From contig CACYGI010000008.1 of NCBI GenBank assembly GCA_902773925.1, positions 1 through 52,168 of the forward strand: 52,168 bases of DNA, written 5' to 3'. Both the position numbers and the translations under genes were made by a program. How positions within the stretch are numbered: the stretch's first letter is position 1; the number at the start of each line of letters is the position of its first letter. The notes under the pieces were generated by a model, which saw only the letters and a program-made list of their open reading frames with translations, had not been told where the DNA came from and did no database searches. Below are positions 42,315 to 51,683 of this stretch, one piece after another. Origin of the DNA: an uncultured Bacteroidia bacterium (GTDB taxonomy: Bacteria; Bacteroidota; Bacteroidia; Bacteroidales; UBA932).

Positions 42315-42770
42315 ATGCAGATCGACATTCTATCAGATTGTATTAAGAAGATCATTGTCGATTACGAAAAGGTTGAGGTACCAGGCTTAGGCATATTCTC
42401 TGCCGAGTTACTGCCCGCAAATATTTCGGACGATCGAATGACAGTCAACCCTCCCCGACGGATGGTGACTTTTCGTCGTATATCCTCGCCTCTTGGCGGA
42501 GAGATGCTGCTCAATGTGCTTGCCGATAACGTTCGCGGCACAAGCGCGCAGATCGAAAAGGAGCTTTCGGCGTGCGTCAAATCCATCCTCGGCGAGCTGA
42601 GCTACAGCGGCAGCGTGCAGATTCCCGCCTTCGGCAGACTTGTGATGCTGCCCCGGGGCGCCATCGGATTCGAGCAGGATGCCACCCTGGACCTTACGCT
42701 CGAAGGCAGCGCATGGCAGCCGCTGGATATTGCAGCCGCCGGCGGCCGCAGATTGAAAATCACTTCTTAA
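42315..42770 (+). CDS. HU/CCDC81-like DNA-binding-fold protein
   Basis: A 151-residue protein. The start (ILSDCIKKIIVDYEKVEVPGLG) and the repeated pattern at ACVKSILGELSYSGSVQIPAFG resemble the paired HU-like repeats of bacterial CCDC81/HU proteins, often fused to SPOR in Bacteroidota; here no membrane helix or SPOR domain follows. It may be nucleoid- or cytoskeleton-associated. It lies between tRNA-Leu and dnaG (4 nt before the latter), so it may be co-transcribed with primase. Confidence 0.6.
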   Translation: MQIDILSDCIKKIIVDYEKVEVPGLGIFSAELLPANISDDRMTVNPPRRMVTFRRISSPLGGEMLLNVLADNVRGTSAQIEKELSACVKSILGELSYSGSVQIPAFGRLVMLPRGAIGFEQDATLDLTLEGSAWQPLDIAAAGGRRLKITS

Positions 42771-42774
42771 CCCA

Positions 42775-44775
42775 ATGATAGACCGCGCTACAGTCGACAG
42801 GATAATGGACGCAGTTCGCATCGAGGATGTGATCGGCGATTTCGTAGCCCTGCGCAAGCGCGGGAGCAACTACCTCGGCCTGTGCCCGTTCCACGCGGAC
42901 AAGAACCCCTCGCTGAGCGTTTCTGCGACCAAAGGCATCTTCAAGTGCTTCTCCTGCGGCAAGGCGGGTACGGCGGTCAGTTTCATAATGGACCACGAGC
43001 ACCTGAGCTATCCCGAAGCGCTGCGCTATCTGGCCAAGAAGTACAATATCGAGATCGTCGAGGAGGAAGAAACGGCCGAAGAAGCCGCTCACCGAATGAA
43101 ATACGAGAGCCTTCTGGTCGTCTCCGAGTACGCGCAGAAGTTCTATCAGGACATCCTCTGGAATACCGACACCGGCCGCAATATCGGCCTGAGCTATTTC
43201 CGCGAGCGCAAGTTCACCGACGAGACGATCCGCAAGTTCGGCCTCGGCTATGCTGCGGACCGCACCCAGGCCCTGCACAATGACGCCCTGCGAAAGGGCT
43301 ACAAGCGCGAATATCTTGTGGACAGCGGACTGTGCCTGGAGCGCGATAACGGCGATCTGGCAGACCGTTTCTTCGACAGGGTGATGTTCCCGATATACTC
43401 CATCAGCGGCCGTGTGATAGCATTCGGAGGCCGCACGCTCTCGCACGAAAAGACCGTCGCCAAGTATGTCAACAGCCCGCAGACTGAGATTTACGACAAG
43501 AGCCGTTCGCTCTACGGCATATTCCAGGCCAAGAGCGCCATCGCCAAGGCGGACAGGTGCATACTGGTCGAGGGTTACGCGGACGTAATCTCGATGCACC
43601 AGACCGGCATCTGCAATGTCGTGGCCTCCTCGGGCACGGCACTCACCGTCGAGCAGATCCGCATGATAAAGCGCTTTACCTCCAATATCACGCTCATCTA
43701 CGACGGCGACGAGGCTGGCATAAAGGCTGCGCTGCGCGGAACGGACCTGATCCTCGAGGAGGGAATGAACGTGCAGGTGGTGCTTCTGCCGCCCGAGGAC
43801 GATCCGGATTCGTTTGCGAAGGCACATCCCCGCGTCGAGGTTGAAGAATATATCGCCGAGCATTCGGTGGATTTCATCACCTTCAAGTCTGATATCCTTT
43901 CGCGCCAGGCATCCGGCGACCCGATCCAGCGCGCACGGATGATCAATGATATAATCCATTCGATTTCGGTCATTCCAGATGCCATCCTCCGCACGATATA
44001 TGCCGAGTCGCTTGCGGAACGGTTTGACCAGAAGAGCGACGATATCCTCGCCAAGATTGCAGAGCTGCGCGAAAAGAAACGCGAGCTGGACCGCAACCGT
44101 GAACGCGCGGAGAGATATAACGACCCGCAGGCCAACGGACCGCAGGAGGCTCCGCCGGCGGGCGCGGCTGACGAACCGCTGCAGCAGGAGGCGCCTTTGA
44201 CCAACTCTTTCCTGGCCGCCCAGGAGCGGGAGCTGGCTTATTGCCTGGTCAAGTTCGGATTCCATATGCTCTACTTCCCGGGGCAGGATCCGGCCTCGCA
44301 GGCCACGACGGTGGCCGATTATATCCGCGCCTCGATGGAGCAGGATGAGATCACCTTCGAAAATCCCCTTTACCGGCGCATCTATGATGAATTTTACAGA
44401 TTTGCCCCCCAGATACAATCAGGTACGGTCATCGAGCGTCAGGACGCCATGATACGGCATTTCCAGGATATGGAAGACCGTCTCATCGTGCAGCAGTGCC
44501 TCGATTTCGTGCTCGACACGCACGAACTCAAAATCAAGGAGTACTTGCGTATGCTGGAGCCGGAGGAGGCCCGCCTGAGCCTGGTCGTGCCGCGGCTGCT
44601 GACTCTCTACAAGAAGCGTATCGTCGAGCAGCAGTGCGCCCGCATCACGCGCAGCATCGCCGAGGCCGAACATTCCGGCGATATGCAACTGCAGCTCCGT
44701 CTTATCGGGGAGCTGCAGGCATACAATAAACTCAAGATATATCTGAGCCAGGAGCTGGACAAGAAGCAGGACTAA
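42775..44775 (+). CDS. dnaG: DNA primase
   Basis: A 666-residue primase that makes RNA primers at the replication fork. The N-terminal zinc ribbon ([13 protein letters not shown].., CFSCGKAG) is intact. The core has the Toprim block [11 protein letters not shown].. with SSGTALT and IYDGDEAG. The C-terminal region that binds the DnaB helicase is present; length is normal for Bacteroidota. Its stop overlaps the convergent metG stop by 4 nt. Confidence 0.96.
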   Translation: MIDRATVDRIMDAVRIEDVIGDFVALRKRGSNYLGLCPFHADKNPSLSVSATKGIFKCFSCGKAGTAVSFIMDHEHLSYPEALRYLAKKYNIEIVEEEETAEEAAHRMKYESLLVVSEYAQKFYQDILWNTDTGRNIGLSYFRERKFTDETIRKFGLGYAADRTQALHNDALRKGYKREYLVDSGLCLERDNGDLADRFFDRVMFPIYSISGRVIAFGGRTLSHEKTVAKYVNSPQTEIYDKSRSLYGIFQAKSAIAKADRCILVEGYADVISMHQTGICNVVASSGTALTVEQIRMIKRFTSNITLIYDGDEAGIKAALRGTDLILEEGMNVQVVLLPPEDDPDSFAKAHPRVEVEEYIAEHSVDFITFKSDILSRQASGDPIQRARMINDIIHSISVIPDAILRTIYAESLAERFDQKSDDILAKIAELREKKRELDRNRERAERYNDPQANGPQEAPPAGAADEPLQQEAPLTNSFLAAQERELAYCLVKFGFHMLYFPGQDPASQATTVADYIRASMEQDEITFENPLYRRIYDEFYRFAPQIQSGTVIERQDAMIRHFQDMEDRLIVQQCLDFVLDTHELKIKEYLRMLEPEEARLSLVVPRLLTLYKKRIVEQQCARITRSIAEAEHSGDMQLQLRLIGELQAYNKLKIYLSQELDKKQD

Positions 44776-46955
44776 CCTACTTCCGCTCCGTTGCTGACTG
44801 TCTTTTCGGGTGATACGACACGCATCGTACCGTCGTTCTGCTTTGCCATCAGGATCATTCCGTGACTCTCGATGCCGCGGATCACGCGGGGCTTGAGGTT
44901 GGCGAGGATGCATATCTGGCGGCCGACCATTTCTTCGGGCTTATAATGCTCTGCGATGCCGCTGACGATGACGCGGCGGTCGATGCCCGTGTCGATGGTG
45001 AGCTTGAGCAGCTTGTCGGTCTTGGGCACGCGCTCTGCCTCGAGTACGGTCGCAGTGCGGATGTCCATCTTGCCGAAATCCTCGAACGTGCATTCTTCCT
45101 TCTGGGGAGTGACGGTCTTGGCTGCTGCGGCGGCTTCTTCGGCCTCGCGCTGGCTGCGAATGGCGTCCAGACGTGCCAGTTGCGCGTTGATGGGCTCGTC
45201 TTCGATCTTGGCAAAGAGCAGGGCCGCCTCGCCGATGGCGTGGCCCGCGGGCAGGATGTCGCTGCGTCCGAGATCGTCCCAGCGCAGGCAGAGGCCTTCG
45301 ACCGCGACTTTATCGCCGCTGTGGACGGTATGCAGGGCAGCATATTCGCCTTCGGGATAGGTATTGACGGTCTGCTGCTCGCCGCGGCGATGGTCCTCTC
45401 CGGCGATGATACCTACGTTGAGCATCTGCCGCAGCCTTTGGGCTGCAAACGGGGTGAAGGGCTCAAAGGCGATAGCCAGATCGGCGCAGATCTGCAGCGA
45501 GATGTTGAGAATGGTCGCCGCACGCTCCATATCGGTCTTTGCGACCTTCCAAGGCTCGGTGTCGGAGATGTATTTGTTGCCCACGCGGGCGATATTCATC
45601 GCATCCTTGAGCGCCTCGCGGAACTTGTAGTGGTCCAGGTTGTCCTCCATCGACGCGCGGAGGGCGGGAATCTCCGCCAATGCTGCGCTATCGACATCCG
45701 TCAGGGGCCCGCAGGCGGGGACCTTGCCGCCGAAATACTTGCCCGTCAAGACGACGGCGCGGTTGACGAAGTTGCCGAAAACTGCAACCAGCTCGCTGTT
45801 GTTGCGCATCTGGAAGTCCTTCCAGCTGAAATCGTTGTCCTTGGTCTCGGGTGCATTTGCCGTCAGGACATAACGCATCACGTCTTCGCAGCCAGGCATC
45901 TGCTGCAGGAATTCGTGGACCCAGACGGCCCAGTTGCGCGAGGTGGAAAGCTTGTCTCCCTCGAGGTTGAGAAATTCGTTGGCAGGGACGTTTTCGGGCA
46001 GGATGTAGCCGTCGCCGTAGGCCTTGAGCATCGAGGGGAAGACGATGCAGTGGAAGACGATATTGTCCTTGCCGATGAAATGCACGAGCTTGGTATCCTG
46101 GGATTTCCACCACTTCTCCCAACTCTGTGGCAGGAGCTCGCGGGTGTTGGAGATGTAGCCGATGGGCGCGTCAAACCATACATAGAGCACCTTGCCCTCG
46201 GCGCCCTCGATGGGCACGGGCACGCCCCAGTCCAGGTCGCGGCTGACGGCACGCGGCTGGAGGCCGCCGTCAATCCAGCTCTTGACCTGGCCGTACACGT
46301 TGGTACGCCACTCCTTGTGTCCTTCGAGAATCCATTCCGAGAGCCACTGCTCATAGTCCTGCAGGGGGAGGTACCAGTGTGTGGTGGCCTTCTTGACGGG
46401 TGCCGCGCCGCTCAGCTTGCTGCGGGGATTGATGAGCTCCTCGGGGCTGAGGGTGCTGCCGCACTTCTCGCACTGGTCGCCGTAAGCGCCTTCCGCGCCG
46501 CATTTGGGGCAGGTGCCCACGATATAGCGGTCCGCGAGGAACTGCTTTGCCTCAGGATCGTAATACTGCTCTGTCTCACGGGTGATGAATTTGCCTTCAT
46601 CGTAGAGCTTACGGAAAAACTCCGCCGCCCCCTCGTGGTGGACCGCCGAGGAGGTGCGTGAATATATGTCGAAATTGATGCCCAGTCCGTTGAAAGAGTC
46701 TTTGATGACCTTGTGGTAGCGGTCCACGATGTCCTGGGGCGTACAGCCGTTCTGGCGCGCCTTGATGGTGATCGGAACTCCGTGCTCGTCGCTGCCGCAA
46801 ATGAACAGCACGTCCTGTCCGCGCATTCGCAGGTACCTTACATATATATCGGCAGGTACATAGACTCCGGCCAGGTGGCCGATGTGCACGGGGCCGTTGG
46901 CATAGGGCAGCGCGCAGGTGACGAGTGTTCTCTTGAAAGACTTTTCCATATTCAT
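44772..46955 (-). CDS. metG: Methionyl-tRNA synthetase
   Basis: A 727-residue class I synthetase. The HIGH motif (VHIGHLAG, about 24-30), the zinc knuckle [15 protein letters not shown] and a KMSKS-equivalent KLSTS (about 335) are present. The C-terminal about 110 residues form a tRNA-binding/EMAPII-like domain ([15 protein letters not shown]), the dimerising form. Either Met1 (46955) or Met3 (46949) may be the start; the homologous start is often Met3. A TATATTTG box (46970-46977) is close upstream. It is transcribed opposite to tRNA-Ala. Confidence 0.96.
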   Translation of the reverse strand: MNMEKSFKRTLVTCALPYANGPVHIGHLAGVYVPADIYVRYLRMRGQDVLFICGSDEHGVPITIKARQNGCTPQDIVDRYHKVIKDSFNGLGINFDIYSRTSSAVHHEGAAEFFRKLYDEGKFITRETEQYYDPEAKQFLADRYIVGTCPKCGAEGAYGDQCEKCGSTLSPEELINPRSKLSGAAPVKKATTHWYLPLQDYEQWLSEWILEGHKEWRTNVYGQVKSWIDGGLQPRAVSRDLDWGVPVPIEGAEGKVLYVWFDAPIGYISNTRELLPQSWEKWWKSQDTKLVHFIGKDNIVFHCIVFPSMLKAYGDGYILPENVPANEFLNLEGDKLSTSRNWAVWVHEFLQQMPGCEDVMRYVLTANAPETKDNDFSWKDFQMRNNSELVAVFGNFVNRAVVLTGKYFGGKVPACGPLTDVDSAALAEIPALRASMEDNLDHYKFREALKDAMNIARVGNKYISDTEPWKVAKTDMERAATILNISLQICADLAIAFEPFTPFAAQRLRQMLNVGIIAGEDHRRGEQQTVNTYPEGEYAALHTVHSGDKVAVEGLCLRWDDLGRSDILPAGHAIGEAALLFAKIEDEPINAQLARLDAIRSQREAEEAAAAAKTVTPQKEECTFEDFGKMDIRTATVLEAERVPKTDKLLKLTIDTGIDRRVIVSGIAEHYKPEEMVGRQICILANLKPRVIRGIESHGMILMAKQNDGTMRVVSPEKTVSNGAEVG

Positions 46956-46969
46956 TGTTTATAAGCCTA

Positions 46970-46977
46970 CAAATATA
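46970..46977 (-). promoter_or_regulatory. -7 box of metG
   Basis: TATATTTG on the minus strand, 14 nt before the first possible ATG. Confidence 0.5.
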
Positions 46978-47037
46978 GGCAAATTATGCCCTTTGCGGGC
47001 AATCGAGGCTATTTTTTGTTTTTTTTGAAAAAAAATG

Positions 47038-47066
47038 TTGCATTTAACGAAAATTATATATCTTTG
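47038..47066 (+). promoter_or_regulatory. Promoter of tRNA-Ala
   Basis: TTG (47038-47040), an 18-nt spacer and TATCTTTG (47059-47066), 11 nt before the tRNA. Confidence 0.65.
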
Positions 47067-47077
47067 CATCCGCTCTC

Positions 47078-47150
47078 GGGGGTATAGCTCAGCTGGTAGA
47101 GCATCTGCTTTGCAAGCAGAGGGTCGCCGGTTCGAATCCGACTACCTCCA
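47078..47150 (+). tRNA. tRNA-Ala (anticodon TGC)
   Basis: A full cloverleaf: acceptor GGGGGTA/TACCTCC, D arm GCTC/GAGC, anticodon stem CTGCT/AGCAG with loop TTGCA in context TTTGCAA, T loop TTCGAAT, discriminator A. CCA is not encoded. Its 3' end is the repeated sequence of the islet that follows. Confidence 0.94.
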
Positions 47151-47164
47151 CAAGCAAAAGGCCG
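47135..47164 (+). repeat. Attachment-site-like direct repeat, left copy (tRNA-Ala 3' end)
   Basis: AATCCGACTACCTCCACAA plus 11 further bases; 29 of 30 positions match 51536-51565. A duplicated tRNA 3' end flanking foreign-looking DNA is the usual footprint of site-specific integration at a tRNA gene. Confidence 0.75.
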
Positions 47165-47195
47165 CCTGACATTGGCATGTCAGGCGGCCTTTTGC
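47154..47195 (+). terminator. Strong terminator downstream of tRNA-Ala
   Basis: An 18-bp perfect stem (47154-47171 with 47178-47195, loop TTGGCA) with A-run on the 5' and T-run on the 3' side. Confidence 0.85.
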
Positions 47196-47202
47196 TTAAG
47201 TG

Positions 47203-47264
47203 CCCCCGCGGCGAGCGGTTGTCGGAAATGGCCGACCGAAGGTCGGGCAAATCCGACTACCTCC
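47203..47264. repeat. 62-nt repeat unit, copy 1
   Basis: Starts CCCCCGCGGCGAGCGG and ends AATCCGACTACCTCC, i.e. with a copy of the tRNA-Ala tail. The internal GACCGAAGGTCG is a small hairpin. Two more copies are at 47281-47341 and 51684-51744. Confidence 0.85.
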
Positions 47265-47280
47265 GGAAGTTTGCTTCCCT

Positions 47281-47341
47281 CCCCCGCGGCGAGCGGTCTC
47301 GGAAATGGCCGACCGAAGGTCGGGCAAATCCGACTGCCTCC
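47281..47341. repeat. 62-nt repeat unit, copy 2
   Basis: As copy 1 but 61 nt long, with one change in the tRNA-like tail (CCGACTGCCTCC). It is 16 nt from copy 1, so they are in near-tandem. Confidence 0.85.
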
Positions 47342-47354
47342 CACAACAAAATTG

Positions 47355-47385
47355 TTGTTAAAAGCCTTATTTTGCTGTAACTTTG
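47355..47385 (+). promoter_or_regulatory. Promoter of the membrane-tethered regulator gene
   Basis: TTG (47355-47357), a 20-nt spacer and TAACTTTG (47378-47385). The ATG at 47391 is only 5 nt further, predicting a leaderless or nearly leaderless mRNA. Confidence 0.65.
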
Positions 47386-47390
47386 CGCAG

Positions 47391-49097
47391 ATGAAACGTA
47401 TTCTTAATGGCCTTTTCTTCCTTGCACTGGTCATCCTGCCGGCGGCCTGCTCAAGGCCAGACCGAAGCGAGGAGGCAATAGCCCTGAGCGACGAACTGCA
47501 GAATCTGGCATTCAGCGATATGGACACGGCCTTGGAGCGCGTGGACAGTGCCCGGCGCGCCGGCTTGTTCACGACGGTAAAGGCCAACACCATCAAGGCC
47601 TGCATTTATGAGAATGCCGACCTGCGGCGGATGGCGGCCTATTACGCGGAGAAAGCCATTGCTGCGGGAGCGGGACGCGCCATCACCACCACTGCCGACA
47701 GCAGCGACTATTGCACAGTCCGTTGGATTCTGGCTGACGTTACCTACGCCAATGGCGAATACGGGAAATCCCTTGCCCTGGCCCGGGAAGTCCTTGAATT
47801 TACTGGCAATAGCACAAGCCCCTATGCTCTGGCTATGAAGTGCAGGGCGCTGTCCCAGATGGCCGACTGCGAAAGTGAGTTGCACCATCTGGACCAGGCA
47901 GAGCGCCTGCTGCTGCAAAGCATAGACATCCTGATGGAGGACACTCGGCAGGCCACCAGTTTCAGCGACATCGACCCGATCTTTTACTCGCTGCTTTCGC
48001 TGAGCGACCTGTATATCGACAACGGGATGGCAGCCAGGGCGCTGCCCCTTCATGCGATAATGGACACGGCCATGAACCGTCTGACGCAGTGTCCAGATAC
48101 GCCTGAATGGGTGGTGCAGTTGCGTCGCAACAACGTGACCATCAGTAAGGCGATGGCCTATGCTGCCAATGGACAGCGAGCGCAGGCCGAAGCCCTCCTC
48201 CGCGAACATCGACAGTCCCCAAACCTGGATGTTGCCGACAAGACTGCTGAAGGTATCTGTCTCAGCATCATGGGTCGTTACGACGAGGCCGTCCGCCTGT
48301 TCGATGAGGCCGATTCCATGAAACGGGCAAATGGCGACGTTATCACCAACATCCACGTCAGGACCCTGCTGCTGCATAAGTACGATGCCCTGCAAAAAGC
48401 CGGGCGCACGGCAGAGGCGCTGGCTATGGCCGACCAAATACGGCAGCTGACCGATTCGCTTCGTCTGCAGGAGCGAAATGCCGACGTGCAGCAGTTGCAA
48501 GAAATCAAGCGGCAGGAAGAGGAAATCGTCAGAAAGCAGCAGTCGCTTTCGACGCAGCGCATTGTCATCATCGCTACCGTCATTCTGCTGCTTATGGCTA
48601 TCTTTATCATCTGGCGCATTTACCGATACAACCGCCAGTTAGCGCAGAAAAACCGTCAGCTCTATGAGCGCATCCGCCAGCAGGAACATCAGGAAGAAGA
48701 GGCGCTGGAATCCCTTGCCGCCCAGCCGGCAGATACACTTTCGCAGAATCAGCAGCTTTACCGTCGTCTCTGCGAACTGATGAATCGCCCCGACATCTAT
48801 ACCGATGCCGACACCAACCACGAGACACTGGCCCGCCTCCTGGGCACTAACCACCAGTATGTGTACGCTGCCTTGCGCGAATGTGCCGACACCACCCCTG
48901 CCGACTTCCTCAACCTCCACCGCATCCGCCACGCCGCCAAGCTGCTTTCTACCACCGACGATCCCGTGGGCTTCATTATCGAGATGAGCGGCATCCCCAG
49001 CCGCAGTACCTTCAACCGTCTCTTCCACGAACACTACTCCATGTCGCCGTCGGAGTTCCGAAAAGCGGCGAAAGAGTCACAAGAAACGGTTTTTTAA
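47391..49097 (+). CDS. Membrane-tethered TPR/AraC-family regulator
   Basis: A 568-residue protein. The start at 47391 gives a lipoprotein-like signal (..LPAACSRP); the open frame extends back into repeats. Residues of about 30-370 are helical repeats of TPR type. A membrane helix (IVIIATVILLLMAIFIIW) and a coiled-coil stretch (RQLAQKNRQLYERIRQQEHQ) follow. The C-terminal about 100 residues are an AraC-type DNA-binding domain (ETLARLLGTNHQYVYAALREC.., GFIIEMSGIPSRSTFNRLF). So a periplasmic sensor is directly linked to a cytoplasmic DNA-binding domain, a plan used by several Bacteroidota regulators. Its targets are probably the genes downstream. Located inside the tRNA-bounded islet. Confidence 0.85.
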   Translation: MKRILNGLFFLALVILPAACSRPDRSEEAIALSDELQNLAFSDMDTALERVDSARRAGLFTTVKANTIKACIYENADLRRMAAYYAEKAIAAGAGRAITTTADSSDYCTVRWILADVTYANGEYGKSLALAREVLEFTGNSTSPYALAMKCRALSQMADCESELHHLDQAERLLLQSIDILMEDTRQATSFSDIDPIFYSLLSLSDLYIDNGMAARALPLHAIMDTAMNRLTQCPDTPEWVVQLRRNNVTISKAMAYAANGQRAQAEALLREHRQSPNLDVADKTAEGICLSIMGRYDEAVRLFDEADSMKRANGDVITNIHVRTLLLHKYDALQKAGRTAEALAMADQIRQLTDSLRLQERNADVQQLQEIKRQEEEIVRKQQSLSTQRIVIIATVILLLMAIFIIWRIYRYNRQLAQKNRQLYERIRQQEHQEEEALESLAAQPADTLSQNQQLYRRLCELMNRPDIYTDADTNHETLARLLGTNHQYVYAALRECADTTPADFLNLHRIRHAAKLLSTTDDPVGFIIEMSGIPSRSTFNRLFHEHYSMSPSEFRKAAKESQETVF

Positions 49098-49120
49098 AAA
49101 TTGGGACATATTTTTTAAGC

Positions 49121-49150
49121 AGTGGGAAATGCCTTCGGGTGTTTCCCACT
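49121..49150 (+). terminator. Hairpin after the regulator gene
   Basis: Arms AGTGGGAAA and TTTCCCACT with an imperfect inner stem and a TTCG loop, followed by ACTTTTA. It may be a weak terminator or attenuator before the small membrane protein gene. Confidence 0.5.
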
Positions 49151-49156
49151 ACTTTT

Positions 49157-49375
49157 ATGACCAGAATAATTGCGGTAAAGATGAAAGATTTGACGTTTAT
49201 CCTCACTGTCGCCCTTGCCGCCGCCTTCGTACTGGTGGTGGTCGGATTACTGCTCTTTATCTTCTATTATCGCTGGCGGCTTTCAGACAGTCATCGCACA
49301 CTGGCCCGCTTCATCCGTGAAAACATCCTGCTGCACGACAAGCTGGAGCAGGCCGCCAAACAAAAAAACAGATAG
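49157..49375 (+). CDS. Small single-pass membrane protein, function unknown
   Basis: A 72-residue protein (or 64 residues from the ATG at 49181). It has one hydrophobic segment (FILTVALAAAFVLVVVGLLL) and a basic/charged tail (RWRLSDSHRTLARFIRENI..). The start is uncertain; MKDLTF.. at 49181 looks more natural. It lies 59 nt after the regulator gene and 24 nt before the lipoprotein gene, so probably shares a transcript with the latter. I do not recognise it. Confidence 0.55.
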   Translation: MTRIIAVKMKDLTFILTVALAAAFVLVVVGLLLFIFYYRWRLSDSHRTLARFIRENILLHDKLEQAAKQKNR

Positions 49376-49399
49376 TTAACTCATTAAATATTAAGCGTT

Positions 49400-51427
49400 G
49401 TGAAAAAGATCCTTTATCTGACCTCAGTGCTGTTTGCTCCATTGATGGCAACAGTCTTTAGCTCCTGTAACAAAGAGCCTCAGGACACTCCCGAACCGGA
49501 AAAACAGTCAATCATTGTATCCTTCAATACGGGAAGCCTGTACGAAGAACTTGGCATTAAGGAGGATATGGCAGCCCAATTGTCCGCTGCCGGCGATTTT
49601 ACCATTATTGACAGCGTTCTGGTTTATGACCAGAAAGGTGCGCTGGTGACCAAATCGGGAGTGGAAAGCAACTCTTTCGAGAAAAAAGAACTGAAGCTGG
49701 AAGATATCGCCGGTGGAACTTATACCCTGGTTCTATGGCAATCGGCCTATAGAAAAAGTGACGGTGTACGGGCGTGGAAAGTTGGAGAGGAGAGTTCACT
49801 GTCCACCGTGCAGATTACCAGCGACGGCCTTTCCTTTGGCTTTGCCTGGGCTCTGGGGACGACATCTGCTACCGTGACTTGCGGCACAAAGGTAGAACTG
49901 ACTCCCCAGGCAATAGGCTCCATATTAGACGTTATCGTTGACAACATCCCAAATGACGCGGGATATACCAATCTGGCCATGATAGGTGGTCAATATCTAA
50001 AGGGCGTGTATCTGGACCCTTCCTTGCAGGAAGATCGTTGGGTGAGTGATGCATATTCAGGAGTACTTTTTAAACTCTATCCTTCCGACGAAGGGAAGCG
50101 CAAGTTCTTCACTCTTGTGCATGGTGAGGATTTGACACTGTGGATTCGCGGAGACAAGGAAGGTTCTTTTGATGATTTGGGCATCTGCCCGCATAAGGCA
50201 ATGACCGCTGGGGAGTACAATACCTTCTACTTCGACATTGCCCGCTCCAAGTGGCAGCCGGCCTATTTCGGCCCTGCCGGGGATTTTGCCGCCTGGAAAG
50301 CAGACCGCGACGCCGGACTCCTGGTCCTTGACCCCTGCCTGGACTGGGGATCTAACCTCTCCCACGTTGAAGAGTACGTTCAGCGCAAGAATTGGTGGTA
50401 TAATGACAACACTGAGTTATACCAAACAGGCGATTATTGGTGCAAGGCTTTTTGGGTAGCCGAATACTTAAATGAGGAGTATCATTTTGAGACGCAGGAC
50501 GGGCGGAATCTCCGTCTGGTTATCTGCTATTGCGATGATACATCAGTCCCGGTAGAGGTTGCCCATAATATGTTGATATTGCAGGGATTTAATCATGTCG
50601 GCGAGGTTTATTACCCTGACAGCCAACATGCCTATGACTATTATGTGTCGGCCGATAAGACTTTGCAGGCTATGATTAATCCTTACATGTTCGCCAATTG
50701 GGCAATAGCCTACGAACCTTATTACGAGGAGGACTTTGATCATGTCCTGACCGGCATAGATCTTGGCCTCTCCGTCAAATGGGGCACCCGAAACCTTGGC
50801 GTAGACAAGCCGGAAGAGCCAGGCGACTTCTTTGCCTGGGGAGAGGTTGAGCCCCATTATATAAGCCTCAATCCTCTAACTTGGAAAGAAGGCATGGAGG
50901 CTGGTTATGACTGGACCAATTACAGTATGTGCGACGGCACTTTGCACGGCTTTACCAAGTATTTTCACCCGGACTATGACGGGCAGGGCTGGTGTCACTG
51001 GGCAGGCGAAGGAGAACCGGACAGAAAGATGGCCCTGGATCCGGAGGACGATGCCGCCCATGTCATACTGGGCGGCTCCTGGCGCATGCCAACACGCGAA
51101 GAGGTCGAAGAACTTGTTGCCACGAAGAACAATGAAAACTATAAGTGGGAATATAAGAGCCTGAATGGCCATGAAGGTATGATAGTCACCTACCTGGTGA
51201 ACGGCAATCACATTTTCCTGCCATACACCGGGACGTGGAGCGGTACCATTCATAGTAGTACGAATGAAGATCTGGATGAATCCTACCGCCAAGGCATCTA
51301 TTGGGCCTCCACCATGCCTAAGGCCGCCCCGTTTTATGGATACTGTCTCATGGTTGGCGAAAGTTCCATCGTAAGGACTGTGTCGTATCGTGCCGAAGGC
51401 CTTGCTATCCGTCCCGTTACAGAATAA
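49400..51427 (+). CDS. FISUMP-like large lipoprotein, function unknown
   Basis: A 675-residue exported lipoprotein starting with GTG (signal .. TVFSSCNKEPQ). The N-terminal 280 residues form a beta-rich region, with pattern DFTIIDSVLVYDQKG and LEDIAGGTYTLVLWQS similar to FimB/Mfa2-type fimbrial or adhesin-associated lipoproteins. The C-terminal third (IDLGLSVKWGTRNLGVDKPEEPGDFF.., ILGGSWRMPTREEVEEL) is the FISUMP/DUF1566-type domain found in many Bacteroidota and Fibrobacter surface proteins. Surface display is likely; a specific role is not known. It is AT-richer than the housekeeping genes and lies in the tRNA-bounded islet. Confidence 0.75.
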   Translation: MKKILYLTSVLFAPLMATVFSSCNKEPQDTPEPEKQSIIVSFNTGSLYEELGIKEDMAAQLSAAGDFTIIDSVLVYDQKGALVTKSGVESNSFEKKELKLEDIAGGTYTLVLWQSAYRKSDGVRAWKVGEESSLSTVQITSDGLSFGFAWALGTTSATVTCGTKVELTPQAIGSILDVIVDNIPNDAGYTNLAMIGGQYLKGVYLDPSLQEDRWVSDAYSGVLFKLYPSDEGKRKFFTLVHGEDLTLWIRGDKEGSFDDLGICPHKAMTAGEYNTFYFDIARSKWQPAYFGPAGDFAAWKADRDAGLLVLDPCLDWGSNLSHVEEYVQRKNWWYNDNTELYQTGDYWCKAFWVAEYLNEEYHFETQDGRNLRLVICYCDDTSVPVEVAHNMLILQGFNHVGEVYYPDSQHAYDYYVSADKTLQAMINPYMFANWAIAYEPYYEEDFDHVLTGIDLGLSVKWGTRNLGVDKPEEPGDFFAWGEVEPHYISLNPLTWKEGMEAGYDWTNYSMCDGTLHGFTKYFHPDYDGQGWCHWAGEGEPDRKMALDPEDDAAHVILGGSWRMPTREEVEELVATKNNENYKWEYKSLNGHEGMIVTYLVNGNHIFLPYTGTWSGTIHSSTNEDLDESYRQGIYWASTMPKAAPFYGYCLMVGESSIVRTVSYRAEGLAIRPVTE

Positions 51428-51480
51428 GCCGTATGATTAATCATTTCAAGACAGCCCTTGTGACGGCATGGCCACTTAAA

Positions 51481-51527
51481 AGTATGATTATAAGTCTATT
51501 ATCCACTTGTGTATATCTAATCATACT
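51481..51527. repeat. Inverted repeat next to the right attachment-like site
   Basis: Arms AGTATGATTA (51481-51490) and TAATCATACT (51518-51527) are perfect, 27 nt apart, ending 8 nt before the right tRNA-tail copy. It could be recombinase-binding arms or a weak terminator of the lipoprotein gene. Confidence 0.6.
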
Positions 51528-51535
51528 GTGATTAT

Positions 51536-51565
51536 AATCCGACTACCTCCACAAACAAAAGGCCG
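51536..51565 (+). repeat. Attachment-site-like direct repeat, right copy
   Basis: Matches 47135-47164 at 29 of 30 positions (tRNA-Ala 3' end and first bases of its terminator). No tRNA body precedes it, so it is a displaced tRNA tail. Confidence 0.75.
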
Positions 51566-51591
51566 TCAGACGCAAGTCTGACGGTTTTTTT
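51563..51591 (+). terminator. Terminator at the right end of the islet
   Basis: Stem CCGTCAGAC/GTCTGACGG with a GCAA loop followed by T7. It replaces the terminator that follows tRNA-Ala on the left. Confidence 0.85.
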
Positions 51592-51641
51592 GTGCACCGG
51601 CCTCCTGAAGCTTGCTTCAAGGAGGTTGGGGCACAAAAAAA
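51585..51641. repeat. Nested inverted repeat
   Basis: Outer arms TTTTTTTGTGC (51585-51595) and GCACAAAAAAA (51631-51641) enclose an inner hairpin (CCTCC..GGAGG, GAAGC..GCTTC). It may be a bidirectional terminator or a structured RNA. Confidence 0.6.
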
Positions 51642-51683
51642 ATCGCCTGACAGGTATATGGCAGGCGGCCTTTTGCTTAAGTG

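Noticed and set aside
42760..44418. 552-codon minus-strand frame opposite dnaG
   Set aside because: Antisense to a primase gene with all its motifs; an artefact of GC-rich codon use.
44862..46661. 599-codon plus-strand frame opposite metG
   Set aside because: Antisense to a methionyl-tRNA synthetase gene with intact motifs.
47135..47341. CRISPR array
   Set aside because: The repeats are only two near-tandem units of 61-62 nt with a 16-nt gap and no regular spacers; they are tRNA-tail-bearing repeats instead.
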